Shown here piece after piece: positions 32,135 through 41,090 of a stretch of 47,818 bases of DNA; within the stretch, counting starts at the first letter, position 1; each line of letters starts with the position of its first letter. Position numbers and translations under genes: made by a program. The notes under the pieces were generated by a model, which saw only the letters and a list, made by a program, of their open reading frames with translations, was not told the origin of the DNA and searched no databases. The DNA is from Lentisphaeria bacterium (GTDB lineage: Bacteria; Verrucomicrobiota; Lentisphaeria; Victivallales; Victivallaceae), in NCBI GenBank assembly GCA_018265615.1, contig JABLYX010000041.1, positions 1 to 47,818 of the forward strand. Direction: 5' to 3'.

Positions 32135-33394
32135 TTATTTCCGTTTTGCCGGGAGGTTCGCATTCATGAAGTCGATGAACGCGGCCCAGTCGAAGCTCTG
32201 GACGTCGTGTTTGCCGGTGCGGATATGGTAGCCGACCTGTTTGCCGACGGGCGTATGCAGCCGCGGCATGGGGGTGTCCTCCGCGATGCCCTCGAATCCG
32301 AAGAGGCGGTAGACCTTCGACGCTTCGCGCGCGGCGAGGAACTCGCCCTCGGGGTCGGCCCAGACGTCCTCTTCGGCGCTGGCGATGTAGACCGGGCGCG
32401 GGGCGACCAGCGCGATGAGCTCATGCTGATCGACGGGCAGTGTCTCTTCGCGGCCGACGTAGTTGTTCAGATTCAGCGCGAACCAGTGCGGGAAGGTCTT
32501 GATGATGCGCTGGAGCGTTTCGCTTTTTTCGTCTTTCAGGATATGGCGGGTCAGGGACGCGCCGCCGCAGCCGGAATCATTTGAAATGGCGGCGGCGAAA
32601 CGCGGATCGGTCGCCGCGGCCCAGAGCGAGGTCTTGCCGAGCCGCGAGTGGCCCCAGACGATGACGCGGTTCGGATCGACCTCCGGGATGGTCAGCAGTG
32701 CGTCGAGTCCGCGCGAGAGGCCCCACGCCCAGGTGGAGATCGCCGCCGGGTCATCGGTGCGCTGGACGCCGTCGGTGAGAAACGAATTGCGTACGCCCGT
32801 GCGCCATGCGTCGGGCCGGTCCGGCTCGATGTCGGCGTTGTGGATGGTTGCGATGCCGTAGCCCGCGCCGATGATTTTTTCGAGATCGTAGCGGGGAGTG
32901 CGCGCGCCGCGCGGACGCGGTTTCGCGTTCCACTCCGGAATCAGGATCTCCGGATCACTGCTGATCGACTGGTTGCCCATGAAATTGAGTCCGAGAAAGA
33001 CCGGTGCGGGGCCTTCGGCGTTTTTCGGCAGATAGAGCAGCAGCCGGAACGCATTGGGTTGCCCGACTCCCTTGCAGGTGATGTCGCCCTGGATGCGGAT
33101 CGCCTTGCCGCCGAGCGCGTTGTCGCTGCGTTCGAGCAGCTTGAATTCGATTCCTTCCGGCGCGGGGAGAGGATTGCCGTAGACGACGGTGGAGAAGAGC
33201 TGCAGGAGCTCCGGGCGGCGTTTGCTCATCCATGCGTCGGCGGAGTCGATTTTCGTGCCGTCGGAGGCGATGAGCGCATCGGGAATTTCGCCTTTCCAGA
33301 AGCCGGGCGGCAGCGTCGCGTTTCCGGTGGTGTAGCCCGCCAGCAGCAGCGCGGGGACGAGGGGCAGTGCTTTCTGAATGATTTTTCCGTGCAT
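32135..33394 (-). CDS. Secreted glucuronoyl esterase-like protein (CE15)
   Basis: A 419-residue exported alpha/beta hydrolase. The N-terminal signal peptide runs to about residue 26. The nucleophile elbow VIVWGHSRLGKTSLWAAA (Ser250) followed by SNDSGCGGASLTRH is diagnostic of CE15, and H396 in GKHDVQSFDW is the expected catalytic histidine. CE15 enzymes cleave ester bonds between glucuronoyl groups of xylan and lignin alcohols. In a gut or soil anaerobe this points to plant-fibre breakdown. It is monocistronic, with its own terminator; the ribosome site AAAGG precedes the ATG. Confidence 0.88.
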   Translation of the reverse strand: MHGKIIQKALPLVPALLLAGYTTGNATLPPGFWKGEIPDALIASDGTKIDSADAWMSKRRPELLQLFSTVVYGNPLPAPEGIEFKLLERSDNALGGKAIRIQGDITCKGVGQPNAFRLLLYLPKNAEGPAPVFLGLNFMGNQSISSDPEILIPEWNAKPRPRGARTPRYDLEKIIGAGYGIATIHNADIEPDRPDAWRTGVRNSFLTDGVQRTDDPAAISTWAWGLSRGLDALLTIPEVDPNRVIVWGHSRLGKTSLWAAATDPRFAAAISNDSGCGGASLTRHILKDEKSETLQRIIKTFPHWFALNLNNYVGREETLPVDQHELIALVAPRPVYIASAEEDVWADPEGEFLAAREASKVYRLFGFEGIAEDTPMPRLHTPVGKQVGYHIRTGKHDVQSFDWAAFIDFMNANLPAKRK

Positions 33395-33474
33395 GATCAG
33401 ACCTTTCGTGAATTCAGGTTATCCTTATCGTATAACGGTGTTGTGAAAAATACAAGTCGCGGACGGTTGGCCTG

Positions 33475-34716
33475 CTACGCTTTCCGGAACGCCTCCAGAG
33501 CCTCCGGGAACGGCGACAGCACCCGCTCGAGCACTCCGTGGCACGCCGAGATCGCCATCCCGTAGTTTGTGACCGGAACGCCGCTCCGGCGCGCCGTTTC
33601 GATTCTGCGCAGCGTTTCGCGCCGGTTCAGCATGCAGCTCCCGCAGTGGATCACCAGCTTGCAGCCCGACAGGTCGTGCGGATAATCGCGCCCCGCTCCG
33701 ACCGTCACGTCGAGTTCTCCGCCGACGCTTTTCGCCAGCCAGCGCGGAATCTTCACCCGGCCGATGTCGTCGTCGCTCGAATGGTGCGTGCACGCCTCAG
33801 CGATGAAGATCCGGTCGCCGGGCTTCAGCGAACGGATTCTGCCCGCCCCCGCCGCCAGCACCGGCATATCGCCCTTCAGGCGGGCGAAGAGGATCGAAAA
33901 GGTCGTGCAGACCACATCCGGCGGCGTTTCGCGCACCATGAGGTCGACCACCTGCGAATCACACACCACGAGCGCCGGTTTTTCCCGCAGGTTGCCGAGC
34001 GCGCGGGCGTAGTCGCTCTCTTTCACCACATAGCAGAGCGCGCCGGAGTCGAGCGCGTCGCGGACCGCCTGCACCTGCGGCAGGATCAGCCTCCCTTTCG
34101 GCGCCTGGATGTCGACCGGCACGATCAGGATCACCGTATCGCCCGGTTTCACAAGATCGCCGAGAAGCGGCGGCGGCTCGAGGAAATCATCGGGGCAGCC
34201 TGCCAGCAGCGCATCCTTCAGGAGCGGGAGCACACGGTCGCGCTCCGCCGCCCCGCCAGTCGAGGAGACGCAGACCGGATCGAAGCCGGTCGCCTCCTTC
34301 AGCTTCGCGATGAATTCCGGCGACGGCGCGGCCCGGTCGATCTTGTTGACGATCGCGATCAGGCTGACCCTGCGCTCTTTTGCGGCCGCCAGCATCCGCT
34401 CTTCGGCGGCTCCCCATATGTCCGCTTCGGTCACGAGCAAAATCACGTCGGCGCGGTCGAAAGCGCGGACGGAACGCTCGATCCGGCGGCTGCCGAGCGT
34501 GGTTTCATCATCGATCCCGGCGGTGTCGAGAAAGAGGACCGGCCCGAGCGGCCGCAGCTCCATCGCCTTTTCAACCACATCCGTGGTGGTTCCCGGAACC
34601 GGCGAGGTGATTGCGACATCCTGGCCGGCGATCAGGTTCATGAAGCTGGATTTGCCGGAGTTCGTACGGCCGGCGACGGCTATCTGCAGACGCATGGAGC
34701 GCGGGGCGGTTTCCAT
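33475..34716 (-). CDS. hydF: [FeFe]-hydrogenase maturation GTPase HydF
   Basis: 413 residues. The GTPase domain has G1 GRTNSGKS (16-23), the switch TTTDVVEKA, G3 DTAG and G4 NKID. The C-terminal cluster domain carries EACTHHSSDDDIGR (CxHH) and HCGSC, which bind the [4Fe-4S] scaffold that carries the diiron subcluster. This strongly implies that the organism makes an [FeFe]-hydrogenase, consistent with fermentative H2 metabolism. HydE, HydG and the hydrogenase are not in the window. Start ATG follows AGAGAGGAA. Confidence 0.96.
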   Translation of the reverse strand: METAPRSMRLQIAVAGRTNSGKSSFMNLIAGQDVAITSPVPGTTTDVVEKAMELRPLGPVLFLDTAGIDDETTLGSRRIERSVRAFDRADVILLVTEADIWGAAEERMLAAAKERRVSLIAIVNKIDRAAPSPEFIAKLKEATGFDPVCVSSTGGAAERDRVLPLLKDALLAGCPDDFLEPPPLLGDLVKPGDTVILIVPVDIQAPKGRLILPQVQAVRDALDSGALCYVVKESDYARALGNLREKPALVVCDSQVVDLMVRETPPDVVCTTFSILFARLKGDMPVLAAGAGRIRSLKPGDRIFIAEACTHHSSDDDIGRVKIPRWLAKSVGGELDVTVGAGRDYPHDLSGCKLVIHCGSCMLNRRETLRRIETARRSGVPVTNYGMAISACHGVLERVLSPFPEALEAFRKA

Positions 34717-34760
34717 AATTTACAAGGTTCCTCTCTGATGAAAATGAGATTCATTCCCGT

Positions 34761-34788
34761 AAAATACCACGGAAAGCGGAAAAGTAAA
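34761..34788 (-). promoter_or_regulatory. Possible hydF promoter
   Basis: Minus-strand TTTACT (34788-34783), a 16-bp spacer and TATTTT (34766-34761), 44 nt before the hydF start. It lies back to back with the promoter of the next gene. Confidence 0.4.
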
Positions 34789-34800
34789 GCCCCGGAGCGG

Positions 34801-34829
34801 TTGAAATCCCGTCCTCGCGCCTGTATAGT
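34801..34829 (+). promoter_or_regulatory. Promoter of the DUF2062 gene
   Basis: TTGAAA (34801-34806), a 17-bp spacer and TATAGT (34824-34829), 36 nt before the ATG. Confidence 0.75.
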
Positions 34830-34865
34830 GTAAAAATATTATTTTTGCATATCGGAGGGAACGGA

Positions 34866-35393
34866 ATGTCCGGCAAGCGGCGCGGGCTGGCGGCGAAGTG
34901 CCGGCGGATCGTCAAATATTACTATCTCAGGGTCATGCGGAACAGCGGCTCGCCGGAATATATCGCGCGCGGCGTGGCGATCGGTATCTTCGTCGGCTTC
35001 TTCTTCCCGATCGGGTTTCAGTCCGTTCCGGCGATTTTACTGGCGTTTCTGCTCAAAGGGGCGAAGATCCCGGCGTTTATCCTGACGTTTCACAGCAACT
35101 ACGTCACATCGTTTTTCTTCTACCCGATCCAGTGCTGCGTCGGGAGCTTCCTCATTTTCAACCCGATTCGCTGGCAGGTGCTGACCGAAAGGCTGCGCAA
35201 TCTGCTTGACCGGCAGACGCTCGACGCGCTTTTTGAGCTCGGTACGCCGCTTGTTCTCTCCTTTTTCGCGGGCGGGCTGTTCTTCGGGATCCTCACCGCG
35301 GTGCCGGGTTACTATCTGACGGTCCGCCTCGTGGTCCGCTTTCGCGAGCGGCGCATGAAAAGACGGATAAAACACACGGCGGAAAAGTTGTAA
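34866..35393 (+). CDS. DUF2062 membrane protein
   Basis: A 175-residue protein with a basic N-terminal region and about four hydrophobic helices. The conserved DUF2062 core is evident in ARGVAIGIFVGFFFPIGFQS followed by VPAILLAFLLKGAKIP and FHSNYVTSFFFYPIQ. The function of DUF2062 proteins is not known; in some genomes they occur near glycosyltransferases. The ATG at 34866 follows GGAGGGA. Its stop codon overlaps the -35 box of the psd promoter. Confidence 0.85.
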   Translation: MSGKRRGLAAKCRRIVKYYYLRVMRNSGSPEYIARGVAIGIFVGFFFPIGFQSVPAILLAFLLKGAKIPAFILTFHSNYVTSFFFYPIQCCVGSFLIFNPIRWQVLTERLRNLLDRQTLDALFELGTPLVLSFFAGGLFFGILTAVPGYYLTVRLVVRFRERRMKRRIKHTAEKL

Positions 35394-35416
35394 AAACGCT
35401 CCGGCGCGGCTATATT
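35388..35416 (+). promoter_or_regulatory. Promoter of the psd-pssA unit
   Basis: TTGTAA (35388-35393), a 17-bp spacer and TATATT (35411-35416). The -35 box contains the TAA stop of the previous gene. Confidence 0.7.
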
Positions 35417-35466
35417 ATGGTATTGCATTCAGAAAATAACGAAATGATAAAGGCTTGGACGGATTC

Positions 35467-36168
35467 ATGATGACTTTGACCAGATACGGGATTCGGGAAT
35501 GGGGAACCGCCCTGCTGATTACGGCGGCGGTGCTGGTCGGCTGTTACTTTCTGGGCCGTTTCGGCTATCCCGGCTGGGGCTGGGGCATCGGTGCGGCGGC
35601 GGTCGTGGTGTTCTTTGCGCTCGCGGCGTTCTTCCGGAACCCGAAACGCACGATTCCGGCCGACCCGCAGCTGCTGGTCAGCCCGGCGGACGGCGTGGTG
35701 CGCGACATCGGCGAAGTCGATGATTTCAATTTCCCGCCGTTCGAGGGACGCGCCCTCCGGATCGGGATCTTCCTCTCCGTGCTGAACGTTCATGTGAACC
35801 GGGCCCCCGCGGAATTGGACGTGGCGAGCAAATTCTACCGCGAAGGCGAATTCCTCGACGCGCGCCACCCCGAATGCGCCGCGCGGAACGAGGCGATGAC
35901 CATCGCCGGAACCGCATCCGCCGACGGAAAGCACTTTCCGATGGCCGTCCGCCAGATCTCCGGCAAGCTTGCCAGGAAAATCGTCTGCCCGGTCGACCCC
36001 GGCCGCAGGCTCCGGCGCGGCGAAATCTACGGCATGATCAAATTCGGTTCGCGGACCGAACTCTACCTCCCGGTCGGGGAGTTCGATGTCAAGGTGAAGA
36101 TCGGTGACAAGGTCCGCGGCGGAGAAACCGTGATGGCCGTCGCGAAAAAAGACGGGGGCGGCAAATGA
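35467..36168 (+). CDS. psd: Phosphatidylserine decarboxylase (PSD-A type)
   Basis: A 233-residue pyruvoyl enzyme converting phosphatidylserine to phosphatidylethanolamine. Two N-terminal helices are followed by AAFFRNPKRTIPAD, LVSPADGVVRDIGE, IFLSVLNVHVNRAP, ARNEAM, and the self-cleavage segment MIKFGSRTELYLP, in which the GS Ser becomes the pyruvoyl group. Short archaeal-like PSD-A form. The start at ATG 35467 is chosen over TTG 35455 because GGACGG lies just upstream; both sites are weak. It overlaps pssA by ATGA, so the two enzymes of PE synthesis are co-translated. Confidence 0.93.
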   Translation: MMTLTRYGIREWGTALLITAAVLVGCYFLGRFGYPGWGWGIGAAAVVVFFALAAFFRNPKRTIPADPQLLVSPADGVVRDIGEVDDFNFPPFEGRALRIGIFLSVLNVHVNRAPAELDVASKFYREGEFLDARHPECAARNEAMTIAGTASADGKHFPMAVRQISGKLARKIVCPVDPGRRLRRGEIYGMIKFGSRTELYLPVGEFDVKVKIGDKVRGGETVMAVAKKDGGGK

Positions 36169-37001
36169 AACAGCGGTTCCGGGACCTGCTGAAGACAAAC
36201 CGATGGCTGAAATATGTGCCGAATTCGCTGACGCTGTGCAATTCGCTCTGCGGATTTCTCGCGATTCTCATCACGCTCCGGGCCTATGAGCCGGGCACTG
36301 ATCCGATCGACGTCTTCTTCTGGAGCGCGGTTATCATCTGCTGCGCGATGATCTTTGATTCGCTCGACGGCTTTGCGGCCCGGATCTTCAATGCGGCCAG
36401 CATGCACGGCATCCAGATGGACTCCCTGGCGGACATGGTGACCTTCGGCGTCGCACCCGCCACGCTGGTGGCCGTCATGACCCACTCGCTGCGCGCGCCG
36501 AACAACATCGGGCGCACGGAGGAGATCGTGATCTATCTGCTCTGTTCGGTCTACGTCGGCGGCGCCGCGCTGCGTCTCGCGACCTACAATGTCCACGCGA
36601 TCCTCGAAAAGAAGTCCGGCGATAAATTCAGCGGGCTGCCTTCTCCGGGGGCGGCAATCGGCGTCTGCGTGGTGGTTGCCTATGCCTGGAGCTGCAACTT
36701 CGACCTCACGAAATATGCGTTCCTGCTTCCGGCGTACGCGGCGGTTCTCGGGCTCCTGATGGTCAGCCCGATCCCCTATACCCACGCCGCAAAATGGCTG
36801 CTCTCCGTGCGCCGCAACCGGAAACGCGAGCTGCTGCTGGCGGCCATGCTGCTCATCGTCTTCTTCTTCCGGATTCCCGGGATCGCGGCGATCGTGACGC
36901 TCTATATTCTCGCGGGGCCGGTGCTCGCGGTGTTCCGGGCCTTCCGCCACACGGCGGCGGAGGGAGCCGAAACGACGAAACCGGCAGGAAAGGCAGGCTG
37001 A
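36165..37001 (+). CDS. pssA: CDP-diacylglycerol-serine O-phosphatidyltransferase
   Basis: A 278-residue membrane enzyme making phosphatidylserine from CDP-diacylglycerol and serine. The CDP-alcohol phosphotransferase motif D-G-x2-A-R-x8-G-x3-D-x3-D is complete (D68, G69, A72, R73, G82, D86, D90). About seven or eight hydrophobic helices follow. This is the Bacillus-type integral-membrane PssA rather than the E. coli soluble type. Product and substrate link it to the overlapping psd gene. The next gene starts 4 nt downstream. Confidence 0.95.
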   Translation: MKQRFRDLLKTNRWLKYVPNSLTLCNSLCGFLAILITLRAYEPGTDPIDVFFWSAVIICCAMIFDSLDGFAARIFNAASMHGIQMDSLADMVTFGVAPATLVAVMTHSLRAPNNIGRTEEIVIYLLCSVYVGGAALRLATYNVHAILEKKSGDKFSGLPSPGAAIGVCVVVAYAWSCNFDLTKYAFLLPAYAAVLGLLMVSPIPYTHAAKWLLSVRRNRKRELLLAAMLLIVFFFRIPGIAAIVTLYILAGPVLAVFRAFRHTAAEGAETTKPAGKAG

Positions 37002-37005
37002 GTTT

Positions 37006-37977
37006 ATGCGTTATCTCATCACCGGCGGAGCCGGCTTCATCGGCGGGCACCTGACCGAATCATTGTTGGGCGATGGTCATGAGGTCGTCGTCATCGACAA
37101 CTACTCGACCGGCTCTCCGGCGAACCTTGTGAAAGTTGCGGGCGATTCGAAACTGCGGATCATCGAGGCGGACATCCTCGAATGCGCCGGATTGCTCGAT
37201 GCGGAAATCGCCGCATGCGACGCGGTGTTCCACCTCGCCGCCGCCGTCGGAGTCGAACTCGTGGTCAGGGATCCGGTCCGCACAATCACCACAAATGTCC
37301 ACGGCACGGAGAACGTGCTGAAACCGGCGGCGAAATACGGCCGCCGGATCATCGTCGCCTCGACGAGCGAGGTGTACGGCAAATCCTCCCATCCGGAATT
37401 CACCGAAACCGATGATTTGCTGATCGGTTCGCCGTACCATTCCCGCTGGTCCTACGCCTGCAGCAAGCTGCTGGATGAGTTTTATGTCATGGCTTTCCAC
37501 CGTTCGGCGGACCTGCCCGGAACGGTGGTCCGTTTCTTCAACACGGTCGGGCCGCGCCAGACCGGGATGTACGGCATGGTCATTCCGCGCTTCGTCAGCC
37601 GGGCGCTGGCGGGGGAACCGCTTCAGGTCTACGGCGACGGGCGGCAGTCGCGCTGCTTCTGCCACGTCGCGGACGTGGTGCGGGCGCTCCGGCTCCTCGT
37701 CGGCTGCACCGAATCATACGGTCAGATCTACAATATCGGCAGCCGGCGGTCGATCACGATCGGCGAGCTCGCGAAGCTCGTGATCGAACGTACCGGCAGC
37801 AGTTCGGTGATCGAATATCTCTCCTACGACAAGGCGTATGCCAAGGGGTTCGAAGATATGATGCGCCGCATGCCGAATACCGAAGCGATCCGGCAGCTGA
37901 CCGGCTGGCAGCCCGAGCGTACACTCGAGGAGGTCATCGACGATGTGCAGGCCTGTCTCAAAGAGGGGCGCTGCTGA
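37006..37977 (+). CDS. NAD-dependent nucleotide-sugar epimerase/dehydratase (extended SDR)
   Basis: A 323-residue extended short-chain dehydrogenase. Nucleotide-binding GAGFIG at 8-13, DNYSTGSPANL, STSEVYGKS and catalytic Y150-x3-K154 (SYACSK) are typical of UDP-glucose 4-epimerase, UDP-xylose synthase and dTDP-glucose dehydratase relatives. RFFNTVGPRQTGMYGMVIPR and VYGDGRQSRCFCHV are closest in feel to the UDP-glucuronate decarboxylase/epimerase branch. The exact sugar is not readable. It may share the psd-pssA transcript and supply a surface-glycan sugar. Confidence 0.9.
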   Translation: MRYLITGGAGFIGGHLTESLLGDGHEVVVIDNYSTGSPANLVKVAGDSKLRIIEADILECAGLLDAEIAACDAVFHLAAAVGVELVVRDPVRTITTNVHGTENVLKPAAKYGRRIIVASTSEVYGKSSHPEFTETDDLLIGSPYHSRWSYACSKLLDEFYVMAFHRSADLPGTVVRFFNTVGPRQTGMYGMVIPRFVSRALAGEPLQVYGDGRQSRCFCHVADVVRALRLLVGCTESYGQIYNIGSRRSITIGELAKLVIERTGSSSVIEYLSYDKAYAKGFEDMMRRMPNTEAIRQLTGWQPERTLEEVIDDVQACLKEGRC

Positions 37978-37981
37978 GCAG

Positions 37982-38569
37982 ATGGATACACTCGCACACG
38001 CGGTGATCGGCGGGCTGTTCTTCAGCCGTTCCGGCGTGTGTGCCGTGCGGCATCCGGTTGAAAAACCGTTTTGGAAGGATTGGACGCTCTGGACCGCCGC
38101 CGGCTTCGGCGCCATGCCGGACCTGGCCAGCTTCGGCGCGCACTTCGTCTCCATGCTCGTCACCGGGGAGCTGTGGGAGATGCTGCGCCGTTTTCTCGCG
38201 GGGGATGTGATGGCGGCGGCTCCCGCGGTCGAAACACTGCCTGCCTATGTCATCCTGAATTACCGTCTGACCCACAGCCTCGTCATCGCGCTGGCTGTTG
38301 GAATCGTGATCTTTCTCTTCTGGCGGCGCGGCTTTCTGCCGTACCTCGCCTGGCCGGTGCATATCCTCTGCGATATCCCGGTACACGGCAAAAGCTACTT
38401 CTCCACGCCGGTCCTGTGGCCCTTTTCGGACTGGAGCTTCGACGGCTGGAGCTTCGGAAAAAATCTCTGGATCGTCGCCGGCTACTGGGGAGTGATCCTC
38501 GCCGTGCTGGCCTGGCGCATCGCGGCGGGCCGCCGCAGGGCTCACTTGCCCACGAGCACGAGCAGGTAG
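37982..38569 (+). CDS. DUF457/YdjM-like membrane metal-dependent hydrolase
   Basis: A 195-residue protein with about four hydrophobic helices. MDTLAHAVIGGLFF, MPDLASFGAHFV, NYRLTHSLVIAL and PVHILCDIPVHG place His and Asp residues as in the YdjM/DUF457 family of membrane-bound predicted hydrolases. Substrate unknown. The ATG at 37982 lies 5 nt after the SDR stop. The 3' end overlaps the convergent permease gene by 28 bp, so the two transcripts are antisense there. Confidence 0.75.
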   Translation: MDTLAHAVIGGLFFSRSGVCAVRHPVEKPFWKDWTLWTAAGFGAMPDLASFGAHFVSMLVTGELWEMLRRFLAGDVMAAAPAVETLPAYVILNYRLTHSLVIALAVGIVIFLFWRRGFLPYLAWPVHILCDIPVHGKSYFSTPVLWPFSDWSFDGWSFGKNLWIVAGYWGVILAVLAWRIAAGRRRAHLPTSTSR

Positions 38570-39915
38570 ATCAGGAGCAGGACTCCGGTCACATAGCTGA
38601 ATGCGCCGGCCTCGCGGCCCCGCCCGCTGAAAAGCTTGATGAACGGGTATATGCCGAGCCCCAGCGCAATGCCGCCGACGATGCTCCCGCTCAGCGGGAT
38701 TCCGCAGATGATGAGGAAGGCCGGAATCGCCTCGCTCGTGTCATCCCAATCGACCTCCGCTGCGCAGCGCAGCATCAGCGAGCCGACGATCACCAGCGCC
38801 GCCGCCGTGGCCGGGCCGCACGAGGCGACCGCGTAGACCGCCGGGTAGAAGAAGAGCGACAGCAGAAAGCAGCAGCCCACCACCAGCGCGGCAACGCCCG
38901 TGCGCCCTCCGGCCTCGACGCCGGCGGTGCTTTCTACGAAGCTCGTCACGGTGCTGTGCCCGCCTGCGGCTCCAACGATGGTTGCGATGGAGTCGGCCGC
39001 GAAAACGCGCTCCGCGCGCTCGATCCGCCCGTTCCGGATCAGTCCGGTGCGCGCGCTGACGCCGATCACCGTGCCCATGGTGTCGAAGAGGTCCACGAAC
39101 GTGCAGATCAGCACCAGCGGAACAAGCTCGAGCATATGGTGGAACACCGGCGCGGGATCGGCCCGGAACAGCACCGGGCCCGGATCGGCCGGCAGCCCGA
39201 CGACTCCTCCGAACCGGATCTCCCCGAGCAGCAGCGCGATCAGCGCGCTCGCCGCGATGCCGAGCAGCAGCGCCCCCTTCACGCGGCGGAGCTGCAGCGC
39301 CGCCGACACGAGCAGCCCGGCGCCGAAGATGATGACGGCGGGGTCCCGGAGCGACGCCCCGAGCGCAAGCTGGTTGTTCTCGATGAGGATCACATGCCCG
39401 TTCTTCAGCCCGAGCATGCCGATGAAGAGCCCGAGCCCGGCCGCGATCGCGCTCTTCTGGGAGGCGCTGATCGAGCTGATCAGCTGAACCCGGAAGCGTG
39501 TGAAGCTGATGACGAGAAAGATGATTCCCGAGAGCAGCACCACCCCGAGCGCCGAATGCCAGACCGCCGGATCCCCGGCCTGTGCGCCGAGCGCCGCCGC
39601 GCAGGCCGGGAGCACGCTGAATACGAAGAAGAAGCTTGATCCGACTCCCGGCGCCAGTCCGAGCGGATAGTTTGCGGCCAATCCCATCAGGATCGAGCCG
39701 AACGCGGCGACAAGACAGGTCGAAGTCAGCAACGCACCCATCGGCATGCCGGTCGGGGACATTCCCTGCATGCTGCCGGAGAGCAGCGCCGGCTGCAGAC
39801 AGATGATATAGGCCATCGCGGCGAAAGTGGAGAGTCCGGCGATTACCTCCGTCCGGAAGCTGCTGCCGGCGGCGGTGAAGCCGAAAAAGGAGTCGAGGCG
39901 GCGGAACGGCGTCAT
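38542..39915 (-). CDS. NCS2-family purine permease (AzgA type)
   Basis: A 457-residue transporter with about 13 or 14 helices. The N-terminus TEVIAGLSTFAAMAYIICLQP, then APGVGSSFFFVF, SASQKSAIAAGLGLFIGMLG, and CTFVDLFDTMGTVIGVS with SFVESTAGVEAGGRTGVAAL are typical of AzgA/GhxP hypoxanthine-guanine/adenine permeases. Precise base specificity is not readable. It begins 1 nt after the acyltransferase stop and therefore shares its transcript from the promoter at 41000-41028. The 3' end overlaps the DUF457 gene. Confidence 0.93.
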   Translation of the reverse strand: MTPFRRLDSFFGFTAAGSSFRTEVIAGLSTFAAMAYIICLQPALLSGSMQGMSPTGMPMGALLTSTCLVAAFGSILMGLAANYPLGLAPGVGSSFFFVFSVLPACAAALGAQAGDPAVWHSALGVVLLSGIIFLVISFTRFRVQLISSISASQKSAIAAGLGLFIGMLGLKNGHVILIENNQLALGASLRDPAVIIFGAGLLVSAALQLRRVKGALLLGIAASALIALLLGEIRFGGVVGLPADPGPVLFRADPAPVFHHMLELVPLVLICTFVDLFDTMGTVIGVSARTGLIRNGRIERAERVFAADSIATIVGAAGGHSTVTSFVESTAGVEAGGRTGVAALVVGCCFLLSLFFYPAVYAVASCGPATAAALVIVGSLMLRCAAEVDWDDTSEAIPAFLIICGIPLSGSIVGGIALGLGIYPFIKLFSGRGREAGAFSYVTGVLLLIYLLVLVGK

Positions 39916-39916
39916 G

Positions 39917-40960
39917 TCACTTCTTGCCGGCGGGCAGCTCCGCTTTCTCTCCGCCGGCCCTGATGTCGCGCTGCGTTTTGCGGTAGAAGCGCGAATTCAC
40001 GACCTTCGCATAGTACGGGTACCGTTTCTTCAGCTCCTCCGGGCAGGTCGGTTCGATGTTCTGGAAGCGGCGATAGAACCAGAGATACTGGTCCGGGTAC
40101 CGGCGGATATAGGACTCGGAAATCTTCATCAGATCCTGAAGCACCTCGGTTTCATCCCTGTATTCTTCGAACGGTTTCGGCAGATAGGCGGAGTGGGCGT
40201 GGACGCGGCCGTCCTCATGCCGCACGCTTGTGCCGTAAATGATGACGGCCGGGATATTGTGCGCGACGCAGTACTTCATCAGGTGCGCGGGAGCGGTACT
40301 GCTCGGGACCGGCAACCCGAAGAAATCGACGAAGCTGCCGCCGTCGCGGACGCGGGTGTTCTGGTCGATCAGCGTCCCGACGCCGCGTCCCTCGCGGAGC
40401 GCTTTGGTCGCGGCCCGGATCGCGCCGTTGGAGAAGATGATTTCCAGCCCCCGGACTTTTTCGCGGTTCCCGCTGTTGATCATTTTGTTCAGATACGGAT
40501 TGCGGACCGGCTTTGCGATCGCGACCATATCGACTCCGGCATAATATGGCGCCATGACGCCGGAGGCCTCCCAGCTGCCGAGGTGTGGATTCACGAAGAT
40601 GATCCGCTCGCCGCGTGCGACATGCCCCTTGAGTTGTTCCGTGACGTCCGGCGGCAGGACATAACAGCGTTCGATCCGGTCGGGGCGCCCGTTCAGCCAG
40701 ACGAATTCGGCCATGTTCAGGGTGAGACTGTAAAGCGACCGGTTTGCGATCCTCACGACTTCGGTTTCGGAGTATTCGGGGAACGCGGTGCGGACGTTTG
40801 CCCGCACGAGGTTGCGGATCGACGGAATCAGATTCATCCCCCACCCGAAAAGCCGCGCCGTCCCCCTGACGATGCAATACGGCATCAGCCGCATGATCTC
40901 ATATGGAATCAGCACCGCCAGATAAACCAGAAAATCACGCAGTCTCGTCAAAAAGCGCAT
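39917..40960 (-). CDS. LpxL/HtrB-type lipid A acyltransferase family protein
   Basis: A 347-residue lysophospholipid-acyltransferase family protein. One N-terminal hydrophobic anchor is followed by the H-x4-E active site in NPHLGSWE (H126, E131), then LREGRGVGTLIDQN and VDFFGLPVPSSTAPAHL, as in LpxL/LpxM. These acylate Kdo2-lipid IVA or related glycolipids at the inner membrane. With gmhB and lptG it supports a normal lipid A/LPS outer membrane. The ATG is preceded by two AGGAGG-like ribosome sites. First gene of a two-gene unit with the purine permease. Confidence 0.9.
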   Translation of the reverse strand: MRFLTRLRDFLVYLAVLIPYEIMRLMPYCIVRGTARLFGWGMNLIPSIRNLVRANVRTAFPEYSETEVVRIANRSLYSLTLNMAEFVWLNGRPDRIERCYVLPPDVTEQLKGHVARGERIIFVNPHLGSWEASGVMAPYYAGVDMVAIAKPVRNPYLNKMINSGNREKVRGLEIIFSNGAIRAATKALREGRGVGTLIDQNTRVRDGGSFVDFFGLPVPSSTAPAHLMKYCVAHNIPAVIIYGTSVRHEDGRVHAHSAYLPKPFEEYRDETEVLQDLMKISESYIRRYPDQYLWFYRRFQNIEPTCPEELKKRYPYYAKVVNSRFYRKTQRDIRAGGEKAELPAGKK

Positions 40961-40999
40961 ACTCTCCTCCTTACCTCCTGACCGGTTTCAACGCTCCCG

Positions 41000-41028
41000 A
41001 ATATACACGCAAACCCGTATTTTTTCCA
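41000..41028 (-). promoter_or_regulatory. Promoter of the acyltransferase/permease unit
   Basis: Minus-strand TGGAAA (41028-41023), a 17-bp spacer and TATATT (41005-41000), 40 nt before the start codon. Confidence 0.65.
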
Positions 41029-41034
41029 GTCGGA

Positions 41035-41071
41035 GTATAAAAAAATGCGGCGCGGAAGCAACCGCGCCGCA
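41035..41071 (-). terminator. Rho-independent terminator of the GspG-like gene
   Basis: Minus-strand perfect 10-bp stem TGCGGCGCGG (41071-41062) / CCGCGCCGCA (41055-41046) with a 6-nt loop, followed by a run of T. It lies about 20 nt after the pseudopilin stop codon and directly before the next promoter. Confidence 0.9.
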
Positions 41072-41090
41072 AAATCAGCAGCTTCGGAAA

